From JABDQZ01 sp050049775 (GTDB lineage Bacteria > Pseudomonadota > Gammaproteobacteria > Chromatiales > Chromatiaceae): a stretch of DNA of 52,316 nt. This document shows positions 33,746-41,728 of the stretch, one piece after another. A program made the translations under genes and the position numbers. The stretch's first letter is position 1; every line of letters begins with the position of its first letter. The stretch is from NCBI GenBank assembly GCA_050049775.1, contig JASFVP010000021.1, positions 1-52,316 on the forward strand, given 5' to 3'. The notes beneath the pieces were generated by a model. That model was not told where the DNA came from, did not search any database, and saw only the letters and a program-made list of their open reading frames with translations.

Positions 33746-33774
33746 CCGTCAGACAGCCGATGGCTGCCTGACGG
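33746..33774. terminator. hairpin between fliJ and the convergent chemoreceptor gene
   Basis: CCGTCAGACAGCC pairs with GGCTGCCTGACGG (one mismatch) around GAT. It lies between two convergent genes. No T run follows on either strand, so it may be Rho-assisted. Confidence 0.5.
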
Positions 33775-33791
33775 TGCAATGCTTCTATCGA

Positions 33792-35795
33792 TCAGGTTTT
33801 AAACTGGCCGACCACCTGTTCCAGCTGACTGGTCAGCTGTGCCATATGCTCGGTGGCCTGTTCGGCGCTGACCGCGCCGGATGCCGTACCATCCGCCATC
33901 TCATGGATGCTGACGATGTTGGTTTCCAGCTTGTTGGAGGTCTCCTGTTGTTCCTGGGCGGCATGGGCGATCTGCGTGTTCATGGTGTTGATCGCTGCGA
34001 CAATTGACGCGATTTCATCCAGTGCTTCACCGGCGCTGGACACCAGGTTGACCGTGGCATCGGTTTGGGTACTGCTGCTTTCCATCACACTGACCGCCTG
34101 CTTGGAACCGGATTGCAGCATCTCAATCATTTTCTGGATTTCTTCCGTAGATTCCTGAGAGCGGCTGGCAAGTGTACGTACTTCATCGGCGACTACGGCA
34201 AAGCCACGACCCTGTTCACCGGCGCGGGCAGCTTCAATGGCGGCATTTAGGGCCAGCAGATTGGTCTGTTCGGCAATGCCACGAATCACATCGAGTATCG
34301 AACCAATCGCTTCGGCATGGCCTTCCAGGTCGTTGATGACGGAGCTGGCTTGCTGAATCGAACTTGCCAGCTGGTTCATGCCATTTATGCTTTTATCGAC
34401 GATGTCCTTGCCGTTGATGGCGGCGTTATTGGCCTGTTGGGTATGCGTCATGGCCTCGTCGGCGATTGTGGTTACCGATGCCGATGAGCTGGACAATTCG
34501 GTAACGGCTGAAGCGACCGTATCGGTTTCTGCCAACTGGGTCTTGGCGCGTCCACAACTGGCGGTAACACTGCTGGCCAGTTCAGAGGACGAGGTCGAGA
34601 TCTGCATGGTCGTGGATTTTACCTGGTTGATGATGTCCTGGACTTTTTCAATAAACAGGTTAAAGCCATTACCCAGCTGGGCGATTTCATCATTACCCTT
34701 GATTTTCAGGCGTTGGGTCAGGTCGCCGCCTTCCTGTCCGATGCTGAGCAAACGATTGGCGATGTCCTTGATCGGGCTGACGATCATTTTCAATGACAGC
34801 ACGAACGCCAGTACGGCGATCAGCACACCGACAGCCAGTGCGATGGCGATGGATGTGTAGGATACGGAAATGATGCCATCGACTTCATTGATGACGTCTT
34901 CCACCTTGGAATCGCCGATCTCCTCGAGCTCGGTTACGTAGCCGAGCAGCAGGTCGGAGGCCTTGTGCATTTCATTCTGTTCTTTATGAAATTTCTGGAA
35001 GGTTTGGATGGTTTCCTTGGTCAGTTTCATGTGTTCTGCGAATGAACTCTTCAGGTCGGCCGCCAGTCCCGGTGTGGCCGAGGTAACGATCTTGACGTAA
35101 GGTGATGCGGCAATGCTGTCGATGTTGGGCTCGACTTCCTCGAGCGCCAGGCTCGCCAGCTGGCTGTTATATTCGATCTCCAGGCCGGCCAGCATTTGTT
35201 TGAAGGCGCGGTCGCCATTGAGCATCTCGATGCGGCTTTGCATGATCGCATTGTTCACACTCCAGACCTGGTCAACGCCTTCCGGGGTGCGTGTGTCCAG
35301 CGCGTTATAATCCAGATCGCTTTCGATATAGCCACCCAGGGCACGCAGCTGCTGGTCCACCTTGCTGAGATTACGGTGGGTTTTTTCAACCAGTTTGTTG
35401 AGGCTGGTGAATCCATCGATGGTGGATTTACGCAGCAGGCTGTACTGGTCCAGACGTTGATCAAGCGCTTCGATTTTTTCCGCATCAATCAGGCCCGAGT
35501 CTTTCATGCGTTGCAATGCTTCCTTGGCGCCTTCCTCGGCAGCCAGGATTTTATCCACCCCGGTCTTGGTATCGATTTTTTTATTGAGCAACTGCTCGAC
35601 AGCCAGCAGTTCAGCTTCCAGCTGAATGGTGCCTTCCATAGCGCCATCGGCTGCGTTCCAGGCATTCGTAGTTACATAGGATAACGTCCCGGATAGTTTG
35701 TTGGCGCTATATATCCCTGCAGCCCCGCTGATGAGTAGCATCAATGTCATGATGCCAAATGCAATGGCAATTTTGCCCGTTATGTTCAACTTCAT
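33792..35795 (-). CDS. transmembrane methyl-accepting chemotaxis protein
   Basis: This is a 667-residue receptor. TM1 (about 9-30) and TM2 (about 313-335) flank a periplasmic, helical sensor of about 280 residues, longer than a simple four-helix bundle and probably a double helical bundle. A HAMP domain (about 337-392, SPIKDIANRL and DLTQRLKIKGNDEIAQL) is followed by the signalling domain. Its tip includes EQTNLLALNAAIEAARAGEQGRGFAVVADEVRTLA. No CheR-docking pentapeptide is at the C-terminus. A sigma-28 promoter lies upstream. The ligand is unknown. Confidence 0.94.
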   Translation of the reverse strand: MKLNITGKIAIAFGIMTLMLLISGAAGIYSANKLSGTLSYVTTNAWNAADGAMEGTIQLEAELLAVEQLLNKKIDTKTGVDKILAAEEGAKEALQRMKDSGLIDAEKIEALDQRLDQYSLLRKSTIDGFTSLNKLVEKTHRNLSKVDQQLRALGGYIESDLDYNALDTRTPEGVDQVWSVNNAIMQSRIEMLNGDRAFKQMLAGLEIEYNSQLASLALEEVEPNIDSIAASPYVKIVTSATPGLAADLKSSFAEHMKLTKETIQTFQKFHKEQNEMHKASDLLLGYVTELEEIGDSKVEDVINEVDGIISVSYTSIAIALAVGVLIAVLAFVLSLKMIVSPIKDIANRLLSIGQEGGDLTQRLKIKGNDEIAQLGNGFNLFIEKVQDIINQVKSTTMQISTSSSELASSVTASCGRAKTQLAETDTVASAVTELSSSSASVTTIADEAMTHTQQANNAAINGKDIVDKSINGMNQLASSIQQASSVINDLEGHAEAIGSILDVIRGIAEQTNLLALNAAIEAARAGEQGRGFAVVADEVRTLASRSQESTEEIQKMIEMLQSGSKQAVSVMESSSTQTDATVNLVSSAGEALDEIASIVAAINTMNTQIAHAAQEQQETSNKLETNIVSIHEMADGTASGAVSAEQATEHMAQLTSQLEQVVGQFKT

Positions 35796-35875
35796 AATTT
35801 CAACCTCTTAGGGACGAAAGGAGTCTCGATTCGAATGACAGCTGTACCAGGGATAGGGGTAGCGAGTTGAACAAG

Positions 35876-35902
35876 ATATCGACTCTGGAAAAAAATACTT
35901 GA
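35876..35902 (-). promoter_or_regulatory. sigma-28 (FliA) promoter of the chemoreceptor gene
   Basis: On the minus strand TCAAGTAT (35902-35895), exactly 11 bases, then GTCGATAT (35883-35876). Each box matches TAAAGTTT/GCCGATAA at six of eight positions. Confidence 0.65.
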
Positions 35903-35988
35903 GCCTTTTTATAGGAAATGCTGGACCAGCATTATTACTGCCGGTTGCCGGAATTTATTTCTTATCTTGCAAGAATCCTGTGTGACGT

Positions 35989-36294
35989 TCAGGTGCCGTC
36001 GGGCCTGTCTGGTTGCCAACCAGGTGGCGTTTTGCCGGCAATGAAGTAGGCGAAGGCAATGATTTCGGCGATCGCGCGGTACAGGTTTTCCGGGATTTCA
36101 TCACCCAGCGGGATTTGCGACAGAATCGCCGCCAGCTCCGGGTCGTACTGCAACGGCACACCGGCTTCTTCGGCTTTTTCCAGAATGCGTCGTGCGATTT
36201 CATGCTGGCCCTTGGCGGTAATGGTGGGTGCATTTTCACCGTCATAGCTGAGCGCGACGGCAATGTCCTGTTTGTGTTCGCGAATGTCGGTCAT
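35989..36294 (-). CDS. FlhB C-terminal-domain-like protein (EscU/YscU family)
   Basis: This 101-residue protein resembles only the cytoplasmic C-terminal domain of FlhB, without membrane segments. The resemblance starts with IAVALSYDGENAPTITAKGQHEIARRI, continues with EEAGVPLQYDPELAAILSQIPLGDEIPENLYRAIAEII, and ends AYFIAGK. The FlhB autocleavage motif NPTH is absent, so it cannot be the switch itself. Such stand-alone FlhB tails (FhlB-like) occur beside fliK in many bacteria and may help set substrate specificity. Its start overlaps the stop of the FliK-like gene by four bases. Confidence 0.85.
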   Translation of the reverse strand: MTDIREHKQDIAVALSYDGENAPTITAKGQHEIARRILEKAEEAGVPLQYDPELAAILSQIPLGDEIPENLYRAIAEIIAFAYFIAGKTPPGWQPDRPDGT

Positions 36295-37925
36295 GCGTTC
36301 TCATCCAGCAGGCTGCGATCGGTCGAAAACAGTTCAATCGGGTCGGGCGGCTTGCAGTTACTCGCGCCCATATGACTGGATTTGAGGCCAATCCTTTCAA
36401 TGGCTTTTTCCAGACGTGGCAGATGTGCTTTTATTTTTGCCACTGTTGTTTCTTTTTCCGCCCAGAAGTGCGTAGCCAGAACATCGCCGGCCAGGTGCAA
36501 TTTGCTGTGTATGCGACCGCTGCTGCCGATGTCGAAATTAATGCGCACCGTCCAGCCGGCTTGTTGCAGCGGATTCTGTTCGTCCGGCTCGTCCTGTTCG
36601 ATACGAAACAGGAAATCGCTGATTTCCTTGTCATAGCGGATCGGCAGTTCAAATTGCCACACCAGCCTGGTGGCGTCTTCCTGCGGCACAGAAGCCAGTT
36701 GCTGGGTGACGATGCGGGCAATGCCGCTTTCGACCGAACGCAACAATTGCTGCAGTTCGGCATGGCGGGCCTGCAGGCTGGAAAAGTCTGCGCGCTTGGC
36801 CAGGTTGCCGAGGCTTTTGCCGAGCAACAACTGGGCGAACACGGAAAACTCAAAGCGCGGCAGCTGTATGGTTTGCGCCGTCAGGTTATTGATCGCCGCC
36901 TGCAGGTTCAGGCCGGCGGCATTGTCGGCCTGCTGAGCTGTGGTAAACGCGGCCTGGCCTGGTTTGAACAGTAGAGTTGCTGTTCTGATATCCAGGTCAT
37001 GGCGTTGATTGGCAACCTCTGTATTGCCGGGTGGATTTGCCGCTGCCTGAGTGGGTTGTTGTGCACCGTTGCCCGGAGTGACGCCTGGGCGATGAGTTGC
37101 CGGAGCCGTTGCTGCCGGTGCTGCTGTTGCCAGCGTGGGTGCTGCTGCTGGCATGGGCGATGCCGTTGCCGGCTGGACGGGTTGGGCAATTAGGGTGGCC
37201 AGATTCTGTTGTGGTACACCACGCGCATTTGCAGGCGTTGCCGTCGGCGTATTAGCAACCGGGCGATTAGCCGGCAGCTGCGCACGGATTCTTTGCGCCA
37301 GACTCAGTAGGGCCGCCTTAAGGTCATTAGCGGGAGGTTGTCCCTGAGCCAGGCGATTTTCCAGGAACAGGCCGGAGTCGAGCATCAGCTGTTGCAGCTT
37401 GCCGGGTTCGGCAATGCTGCGTGCCTGTGGCAGCAGGTCGAGCAACTGGCGTACGCTGGTGATCGTGGTGCTGTCGAGTTTCAGCGCAGCCGATGTGGTG
37501 TCCGCTGCGGAAGTCAAATGCTGACTGAGCTGTTGAGTCAGCTGCGACAATGCAGTCTGTTGTGGCAGGCTGATTTTCAGATATTGCGCCTGGATATCCG
37601 CTTTGCTCGGCAAGGTCAGAATCTTCAATTGCAGCACGCCGCTGTTCTGCACCACTTCCAGCAGCAGTTTCTGGCCGGCCTTAAGCTCGACGCCGGTCTC
37701 GGCCGTCAGGGTTTGTGACAACAGACGTAACAACACCTGACCATCGGCGCTGGCCTTGAGCACGCTGGCGCTGATTTGCTGGCCAGGTTGTAATTGCTGT
37801 AACGGATTGGCCGGTTGCGCTGTTTCACCAGGGGTGCTGCTTCCGGTCACGGGGGCATGCATCGAATTGAGCGCCCGGATGGTCCGCAGCACCTGATTGA
37901 TGATGTCGTTGTTGAGGTCCGTCAT
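36291..37925 (-). CDS. FliK-like flagellar hook-length control protein
   Basis: The protein has 544 residues. The N-terminal 190 residues are Gln/Leu-rich and helical. A Pro/Ala/Thr-rich stretch (about 215-310) follows, as in the molecular-ruler part of FliK. The C-terminal domain (about 400-530) is of the Flg_hook type, with the sequences LVWQFELPI, RIHSKLHLAGDVL and FWAEKETTVAKI. It is coupled to the FlhB-tail gene by overlap. It lies apart from the fliE operon. Whether this is the main FliK or a second copy cannot be decided here. Confidence 0.82.
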   Translation of the reverse strand: MTDLNNDIINQVLRTIRALNSMHAPVTGSSTPGETAQPANPLQQLQPGQQISASVLKASADGQVLLRLLSQTLTAETGVELKAGQKLLLEVVQNSGVLQLKILTLPSKADIQAQYLKISLPQQTALSQLTQQLSQHLTSAADTTSAALKLDSTTITSVRQLLDLLPQARSIAEPGKLQQLMLDSGLFLENRLAQGQPPANDLKAALLSLAQRIRAQLPANRPVANTPTATPANARGVPQQNLATLIAQPVQPATASPMPAAAPTLATAAPAATAPATHRPGVTPGNGAQQPTQAAANPPGNTEVANQRHDLDIRTATLLFKPGQAAFTTAQQADNAAGLNLQAAINNLTAQTIQLPRFEFSVFAQLLLGKSLGNLAKRADFSSLQARHAELQQLLRSVESGIARIVTQQLASVPQEDATRLVWQFELPIRYDKEISDFLFRIEQDEPDEQNPLQQAGWTVRINFDIGSSGRIHSKLHLAGDVLATHFWAEKETTVAKIKAHLPRLEKAIERIGLKSSHMGASNCKPPDPIELFSTDRSLLDENA

Positions 37926-37928
37926 GGT

Positions 37929-37955
37929 TAAAGTAATCGGCGGTTACCCCGATAT
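37929..37955 (+). promoter_or_regulatory. sigma-28 (FliA)-like promoter of the pentapeptide-repeat gene
   Basis: TAAAGTAA (37929-37936), exactly 11 bases, then CCCGATAT (37948-37955). Each box matches the FliA consensus at six of eight positions. It lies in the 73-base gap between the divergent FliK-like gene and the gene at 37999. Confidence 0.6.
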
Positions 37956-37998
37956 ATGTAGTACATTTTCATATTGTTTTTTCTTTCCGGCGGTAGCA

Positions 37999-38754
37999 AT
38001 GGACGATTCCGGCGACCTCAGCCACGACAAAATCTGGTTTGTGAAACGCGAAGGCAAGGTGTTTGGCCCGTTTGCCGCGGCCAAGGTACGGCGTTATCTG
38101 CTGGAGCAGAAAATCGAGCTGCAGGATGAAGTCAGCCAGGACCGCAAAAGCTGGAAGCGCATCGGCCAGGTAGCCGAAGTGGTGCCGTTGCAGATGCGTG
38201 ACCCCAATGCCTTTGATGACAGCGACAGCACCGATGAACTCGACCCGGGTAAAAAAGGCAGTCTGTGGCTACCGCTGACGCTGGCGGTATTGCTACTGGC
38301 TGGCGGCATTGGCGTATCGTTGCTGCTGCAGATGCCGGACCAACCCGACACCGATTGCACCACGGCGCCTGCACCGAGCAACAACTGGAACGGTTGCAAC
38401 AAAAAAGGTCTCAACGCCGCGGGTAAAAATCTCGACCACTTGCTCGCCAGCAATGCCTTGCTGACCAATGCCAAGCTCAGTGGGGCTTCACTCAAGGCGG
38501 CGGATTTGCGTTATGCCAGCCTGTTTGATGCCGACCTGAGTTATGCCAATCTCGAAGACGCCAACCTCAAGGGTGCCGATTTGCACCATGCCGATCTCAG
38601 TTATGCCGTGCTGACAAATGCCGATCTGCGCTATGCCGATCTCACCGACAGCCGCCTGGGCGGGGTGGAACTGCGGGGCGCGAAACTGGATGGGGCCATC
38701 TGGAGCAATGGCAAGCCGTGCCAGCCGGGGTCGCTGGGCGGCTGTGTTCAGTGA
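37999..38754 (+). CDS. GYF-like domain, one TM and pentapeptide repeats
   Basis: The protein has 251 residues from ATG 37999; a longer frame would run through the promoter region. Residues about 12-70 (IWFVKREGKVFGPFAAAKVRRYLLEQKI) look like a GYF_2/DUF4339 domain. A membrane segment (about 96-116) follows. Residues about 150-235 are at least twelve pentapeptide repeats of the A(D/N)Lxx type (ADLRY, ASLFD, ADLSY, ANLED), forming a right-handed quadrilateral helix. The likely topology is an inward GYF-like domain and a periplasmic repeat rod. A sigma-28-like promoter suggests co-expression with late flagellar genes. The function is unknown. Its stop overlaps that of the convergent AMMECR1 gene. 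Confidence 0.82.
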   Translation: MDDSGDLSHDKIWFVKREGKVFGPFAAAKVRRYLLEQKIELQDEVSQDRKSWKRIGQVAEVVPLQMRDPNAFDDSDSTDELDPGKKGSLWLPLTLAVLLLAGGIGVSLLLQMPDQPDTDCTTAPAPSNNWNGCNKKGLNAAGKNLDHLLASNALLTNAKLSGASLKAADLRYASLFDADLSYANLEDANLKGADLHHADLSYAVLTNADLRYADLTDSRLGGVELRGAKLDGAIWSNGKPCQPGSLGGCVQ

Positions 38755-39311
38755 TCGCTGAACGACTCAGTGGTATAGCGCGACACGCGAATCTGATCCG
38801 ACCAGTAATCTGGCAGCAAGCCGGCCTTCATTTTCAGATGGCGTAAAAAATCCTCTTTCTGCGGTAAGGATTCCCACACACTCGGTAAAAAAGTGCCGCG
38901 ATGGCTGTTGTCTTCCAGAATCAAACCGTCGATTTGCGGACGGATCTGTTCGAGCAAATCCTGCTCACCATTGATGTGCATGGCCTCTGGCCGGGATAAC
39001 ACGGATATTTCCACTTCCAACTGCTCGAACTCCGCTGGTTGCAGTGGCGGGAAGCGGGGATCGCTGAAGGCGGCGGAGTAGGCGTTTTCCACCACGTCCT
39101 CTACCAGTGACTGCATGGCCGTAAGATGACCAATACAGCCACGCAACTCGCCGTGCTTGTTGAGCGTGACAAAACAGGCCAGCGGTTGCTGCAAGTCGGT
39201 TTCGTAGTCCTGGTAATTGACCTGCAACGGCGCACCATTGTCCAGCCCGTTACGAATGGAATCGCGCGCCAGTTGCAGCAGGGCCTTTTTTTGGGCATCA
39301 GTGAACGACAT
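38748..39311 (-). CDS. AmmeMemoRadiSam system protein A (AMMECR1 family)
   Basis: The protein has 187 residues from ATG 39311 (a GTG at 39317 would add two). The AMMECR1 signature LRGCIGHL is present, after FVTLNKHGE and before the SAAFSDPRFPPLQ block. GTFLPSVWE and EDFLRHLKMKAGLP-like stretches near the end complete the domain. The family is conserved from archaea to humans, without a proven reaction. Its start lies inside the Memo gene (14-base overlap), so A and B are translationally coupled. The third partner is divergent at 40172. Confidence 0.93.
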   Translation of the reverse strand: MSFTDAQKKALLQLARDSIRNGLDNGAPLQVNYQDYETDLQQPLACFVTLNKHGELRGCIGHLTAMQSLVEDVVENAYSAAFSDPRFPPLQPAEFEQLEVEISVLSRPEAMHINGEQDLLEQIRPQIDGLILEDNSHRGTFLPSVWESLPQKEDFLRHLKMKAGLLPDYWSDQIRVSRYTTESFSDH

Positions 39312-40092
39312 AAGCACCGTAACCGACCACGCTGTCTCTGGAGCCGGCGGTATCGCCGGAATTTCTCAGATCCAGGGTCTCGACATGCAGATGTCGTCGC
39401 CGCGCCGCCAGCAGCAGGCCGCTGAGCGGATTTCTGCCGCAGGCATCCTCATAATGGATCGACTCAAAATCCAGTTTTTCGATGGCGTCCGACGTGCGCC
39501 GGTCGAGCGACCGGGCGGTTTCGTAATCGTGAAAATGGCTCAGGTCGGAGCTGATCACGATCAGCGTCTCATCGCCGCCCCATAATTGCTCAAGCAGTTG
39601 CGCCACCTGCTCGGCGCTGGCGTCGCCAACGATAAAGGGTACGATTTCGAAGTCCTGTAACACTGACTGCAAAAACGGCAAATGCACTTCCAGCGCGTGC
39701 TCGCCATTGAAAGCCTGTTCCAGCGGCTGGACAAAATCCAGTCCGGCCACACTGGCCAGCGCCTGCTGATCGACCGGGATGTCGCCCAGCGGTGTGCGGA
39801 AATAATCGGCGGACGAGTAGGCGATGCCGTAAAAACCGTAACGGTGCGCCGGCGCCAGGATCACCACACGTCTGATGACATCGCGCTGTTCACGCACCAG
39901 TTGGTAGGCATTGGCCGCTACCGGACCGGAATAGATGTAACCGGCGTGTGGCGCGATAATGGCCTTGGGCGGCGAGCCGCTGGCGCGGTCGGCCTGGTCG
40001 AGAAATTGATGGATCTGTTGCTTGAGTTCTTCGGGGTCAGCCGTATAAAACTGCCCGGCGACCGACGGATAACGGATATTGGCTGTAGTCAT
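39298..40092 (-). CDS. AmmeMemoRadiSam system protein B (Memo family)
   Basis: The protein has 264 residues, full length for the family. The start RYPSVAGQFYTADPEELK and the APHAGYIYSGPVAA motif are typical. SSDLSHFHDYETA and YEDACGRNP supply further His and Cys residues that, in the family, bind iron or copper in an extradiol-dioxygenase-like fold. Human Memo1 affects redox and iron metabolism; the bacterial substrate is unknown. It is coupled to the AMMECR1 gene and divergent from the radical SAM gene. Confidence 0.94.
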   Translation of the reverse strand: MTTANIRYPSVAGQFYTADPEELKQQIHQFLDQADRASGSPPKAIIAPHAGYIYSGPVAANAYQLVREQRDVIRRVVILAPAHRYGFYGIAYSSADYFRTPLGDIPVDQQALASVAGLDFVQPLEQAFNGEHALEVHLPFLQSVLQDFEIVPFIVGDASAEQVAQLLEQLWGGDETLIVISSDLSHFHDYETARSLDRRTSDAIEKLDFESIHYEDACGRNPLSGLLLAARRRHLHVETLDLRNSGDTAGSRDSVVGYGAYVVH

Positions 40093-40122
40093 GGCGGTCT
40101 CTTGAATTGCTGTGTTTTGCTC

Positions 40123-40140
40123 CTACATAGGTTAATGTAG
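40123..40140. promoter_or_regulatory. inverted repeat in the Memo/radical SAM divergent gap
   Basis: CTACAT and ATGTAG are separated by six bases in the 79-base gap between the divergent starts. It is well placed for an operator serving both directions. Confidence 0.35.
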
Positions 40141-40171
40141 TTTCTACGCGTGAATTTCAAGGTTTTGTCTC

Positions 40172-41245
40172 ATGGATACAGTAATCCCAACCAAATACTG
40201 GCACAAGCTTGACGACGGTCGCGTGCAGTGCGACGTCTGCCCGCGCGCCTGCAAGATCAAGGAAGGCCAGCAGGGGCTGTGCTTTGTGCGCGCCAACCAG
40301 AACGACCAGATCGTGCTCACAAGTTACGGTCGCTCCAGCGGCTTCTGTATTGATCCGATTGAGAAAAAGCCGCTGAATCACTTTTTGCCGGGCACGCCGG
40401 TGTTTTCCTTCGGCACTGCTGGCTGCAACCTGTCGTGCAAGTTCTGCCAGAACTGGGACATGAGCAAGTCGCGCGAAATGGACACGTTGGCCGACAGCGC
40501 CTCGCCGCAACGTATCGCCGAGGTGGCGGCAGAGCACAACTGCCGCAGCGTGGCCTTCACCTATAACGATCCCGTGATTTTCCTCGAATATGTCAACGAC
40601 ACCGCCGACGCCTGTCATGAAAAAGGCATCAAGGCCGTGGCGGTGACGGCCGGTTATATTTCATCGCCGGCACGCGAGGACTTCTTCAGCCACATTGATG
40701 CCGCCAACGTTGACCTGAAAGGATTTACCGACGAGTTTTACCACAAGATCTGCGGTGGCCATTTGCAGCCGGTGCTCGATACCCTGATGTATCTGAAGCA
40801 TGAAACCGATGTCTGGTTCGAACTGACCACCTTGTTGATTCCAGGGCACAACGATTCCGATGCCGAACTGGAAAAAATGACCCAGTGGGTGGTGGAAAAC
40901 CTCGGTCCGGATGTGCCGATGCATTTCACCGCGTTTCATCCCGACTGGAAGATGCTCGACACACCGGCCACGCCACCAGACACCCTGACACGCGCGCGTG
41001 ATATCGCCATGCGCAACGGCGTGCACTTTGCCTACACCGGTAATGTGCACGATGCCAAGGGCAGCAGCACCTGGTGCCCGTCCTGCGGTGAATTGTTGAT
41101 CGAGCGCGACTGGTACGAACTGGGCCAGTGGAATCTGGATGCCCAGGGCAAGTGCAAGAAATGCGGCGAGCAGATTCCGGGCGTGTTTGAGGATAAGCCT
41201 GGCGACTGGGGTTCCAGACGCTTGCCGATCCGTATGGCTGGCTGA
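40172..41245 (+). CDS. AmmeMemoRadiSam system radical SAM enzyme
   Basis: The protein has 357 residues. An N-terminal cysteine cluster (CDVCPRACKIKEGQQGLC, about 20-37) precedes the radical SAM domain. That domain holds the 4Fe-4S site CNLSCKFCQNW and the glycine and strand motifs VAFTYNDPVIFLEY and VDLKGF. A C-terminal zinc-ribbon-like pair, CPSC and CKKC, closes the protein. The layout resembles pyruvate formate-lyase activating enzymes, and the family name reflects its constant genomic partners Memo and AMMECR1, both encoded divergently here. The substrate is unknown. A role in radical chemistry on a peptide or small molecule is inferred. Confidence 0.94.
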   Translation: MDTVIPTKYWHKLDDGRVQCDVCPRACKIKEGQQGLCFVRANQNDQIVLTSYGRSSGFCIDPIEKKPLNHFLPGTPVFSFGTAGCNLSCKFCQNWDMSKSREMDTLADSASPQRIAEVAAEHNCRSVAFTYNDPVIFLEYVNDTADACHEKGIKAVAVTAGYISSPAREDFFSHIDAANVDLKGFTDEFYHKICGGHLQPVLDTLMYLKHETDVWFELTTLLIPGHNDSDAELEKMTQWVVENLGPDVPMHFTAFHPDWKMLDTPATPPDTLTRARDIAMRNGVHFAYTGNVHDAKGSSTWCPSCGELLIERDWYELGQWNLDAQGKCKKCGEQIPGVFEDKPGDWGSRRLPIRMAG

Positions 41246-41293
41246 ACTGAATCGTACTCAGTGAAAAAAGCAGCTTAAGCAAATATTCTCTCG

Positions 41294-41610
41294 TTCTTTT
41301 GCCGGCAAAAGAACCAAAACCGTCTTCCCCCTGTTTTGGCTTCACGTTGTTCAGCGACATGCGTCCCTTGTCAGGCAGGTGGAACAAAACAGAGGGGAAG
41401 CAGGGTGGTCAATTCGCCACCCCTCTCCGACTTCCAGCCCACCGAGCTGCGCAGAAGCCTGCTGGAAAAAGTCCGAGCATGTCTGAGCGCAGCGAGTTTG
41501 CGAGGACTCAGCAGGCTTCAAGCAGTGAGGGTAGCCGCAGGCTGGGCTGGCGGAGGAAGCGCCTTTGGTTACTTTGTGCGCAAACAAAGTAACAAAAAAA
41601 TAGGTTACTG
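41294..41610. repeat. intergenic repeat-like element with palindromic ends
   Basis: This is most of the 483-base gap between the radical SAM and antiporter genes. The left end is a perfect 20-bp palindrome, TTCTTTTGCCGGCAAAAGAA (41294-41313). The right end has 9-bp arms GTTACTTTG and CAAAGTAAC around an eight-base loop (41568-41593). The interior can be read as an ORF (41336-41611) of the Arg/Ser/Ala-rich, GYF-ending kind that recurs as a false gene in repeat families of gammaproteobacteria. Repetition cannot be proved from one copy. Confidence 0.5.
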
Positions 41611-41728
41611 AAACAGCAAGCACCTTAGTGATTTCATGAATAATCCCCGGTGTGTAAATCAGCCTGGTAAATTTTCTCTTGTTCTTTGTGCGCTTGCCCA
41701 AAGCGGTGCAGCACACTATGGTAAGCGC

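Noticed and set aside
37932..37965. sigma-28-like GCCGATTA on the minus strand before the FliK-like gene
   Set aside because: The -35 at the required distance matches only about four of eight bases, and transcription would start at the start codon.
41336..41611. 91-codon ORF inside the palindrome-ended element
   Set aside because: Low-complexity Arg/Ser/Ala content and its position inside a repeat-like element point to a false gene.
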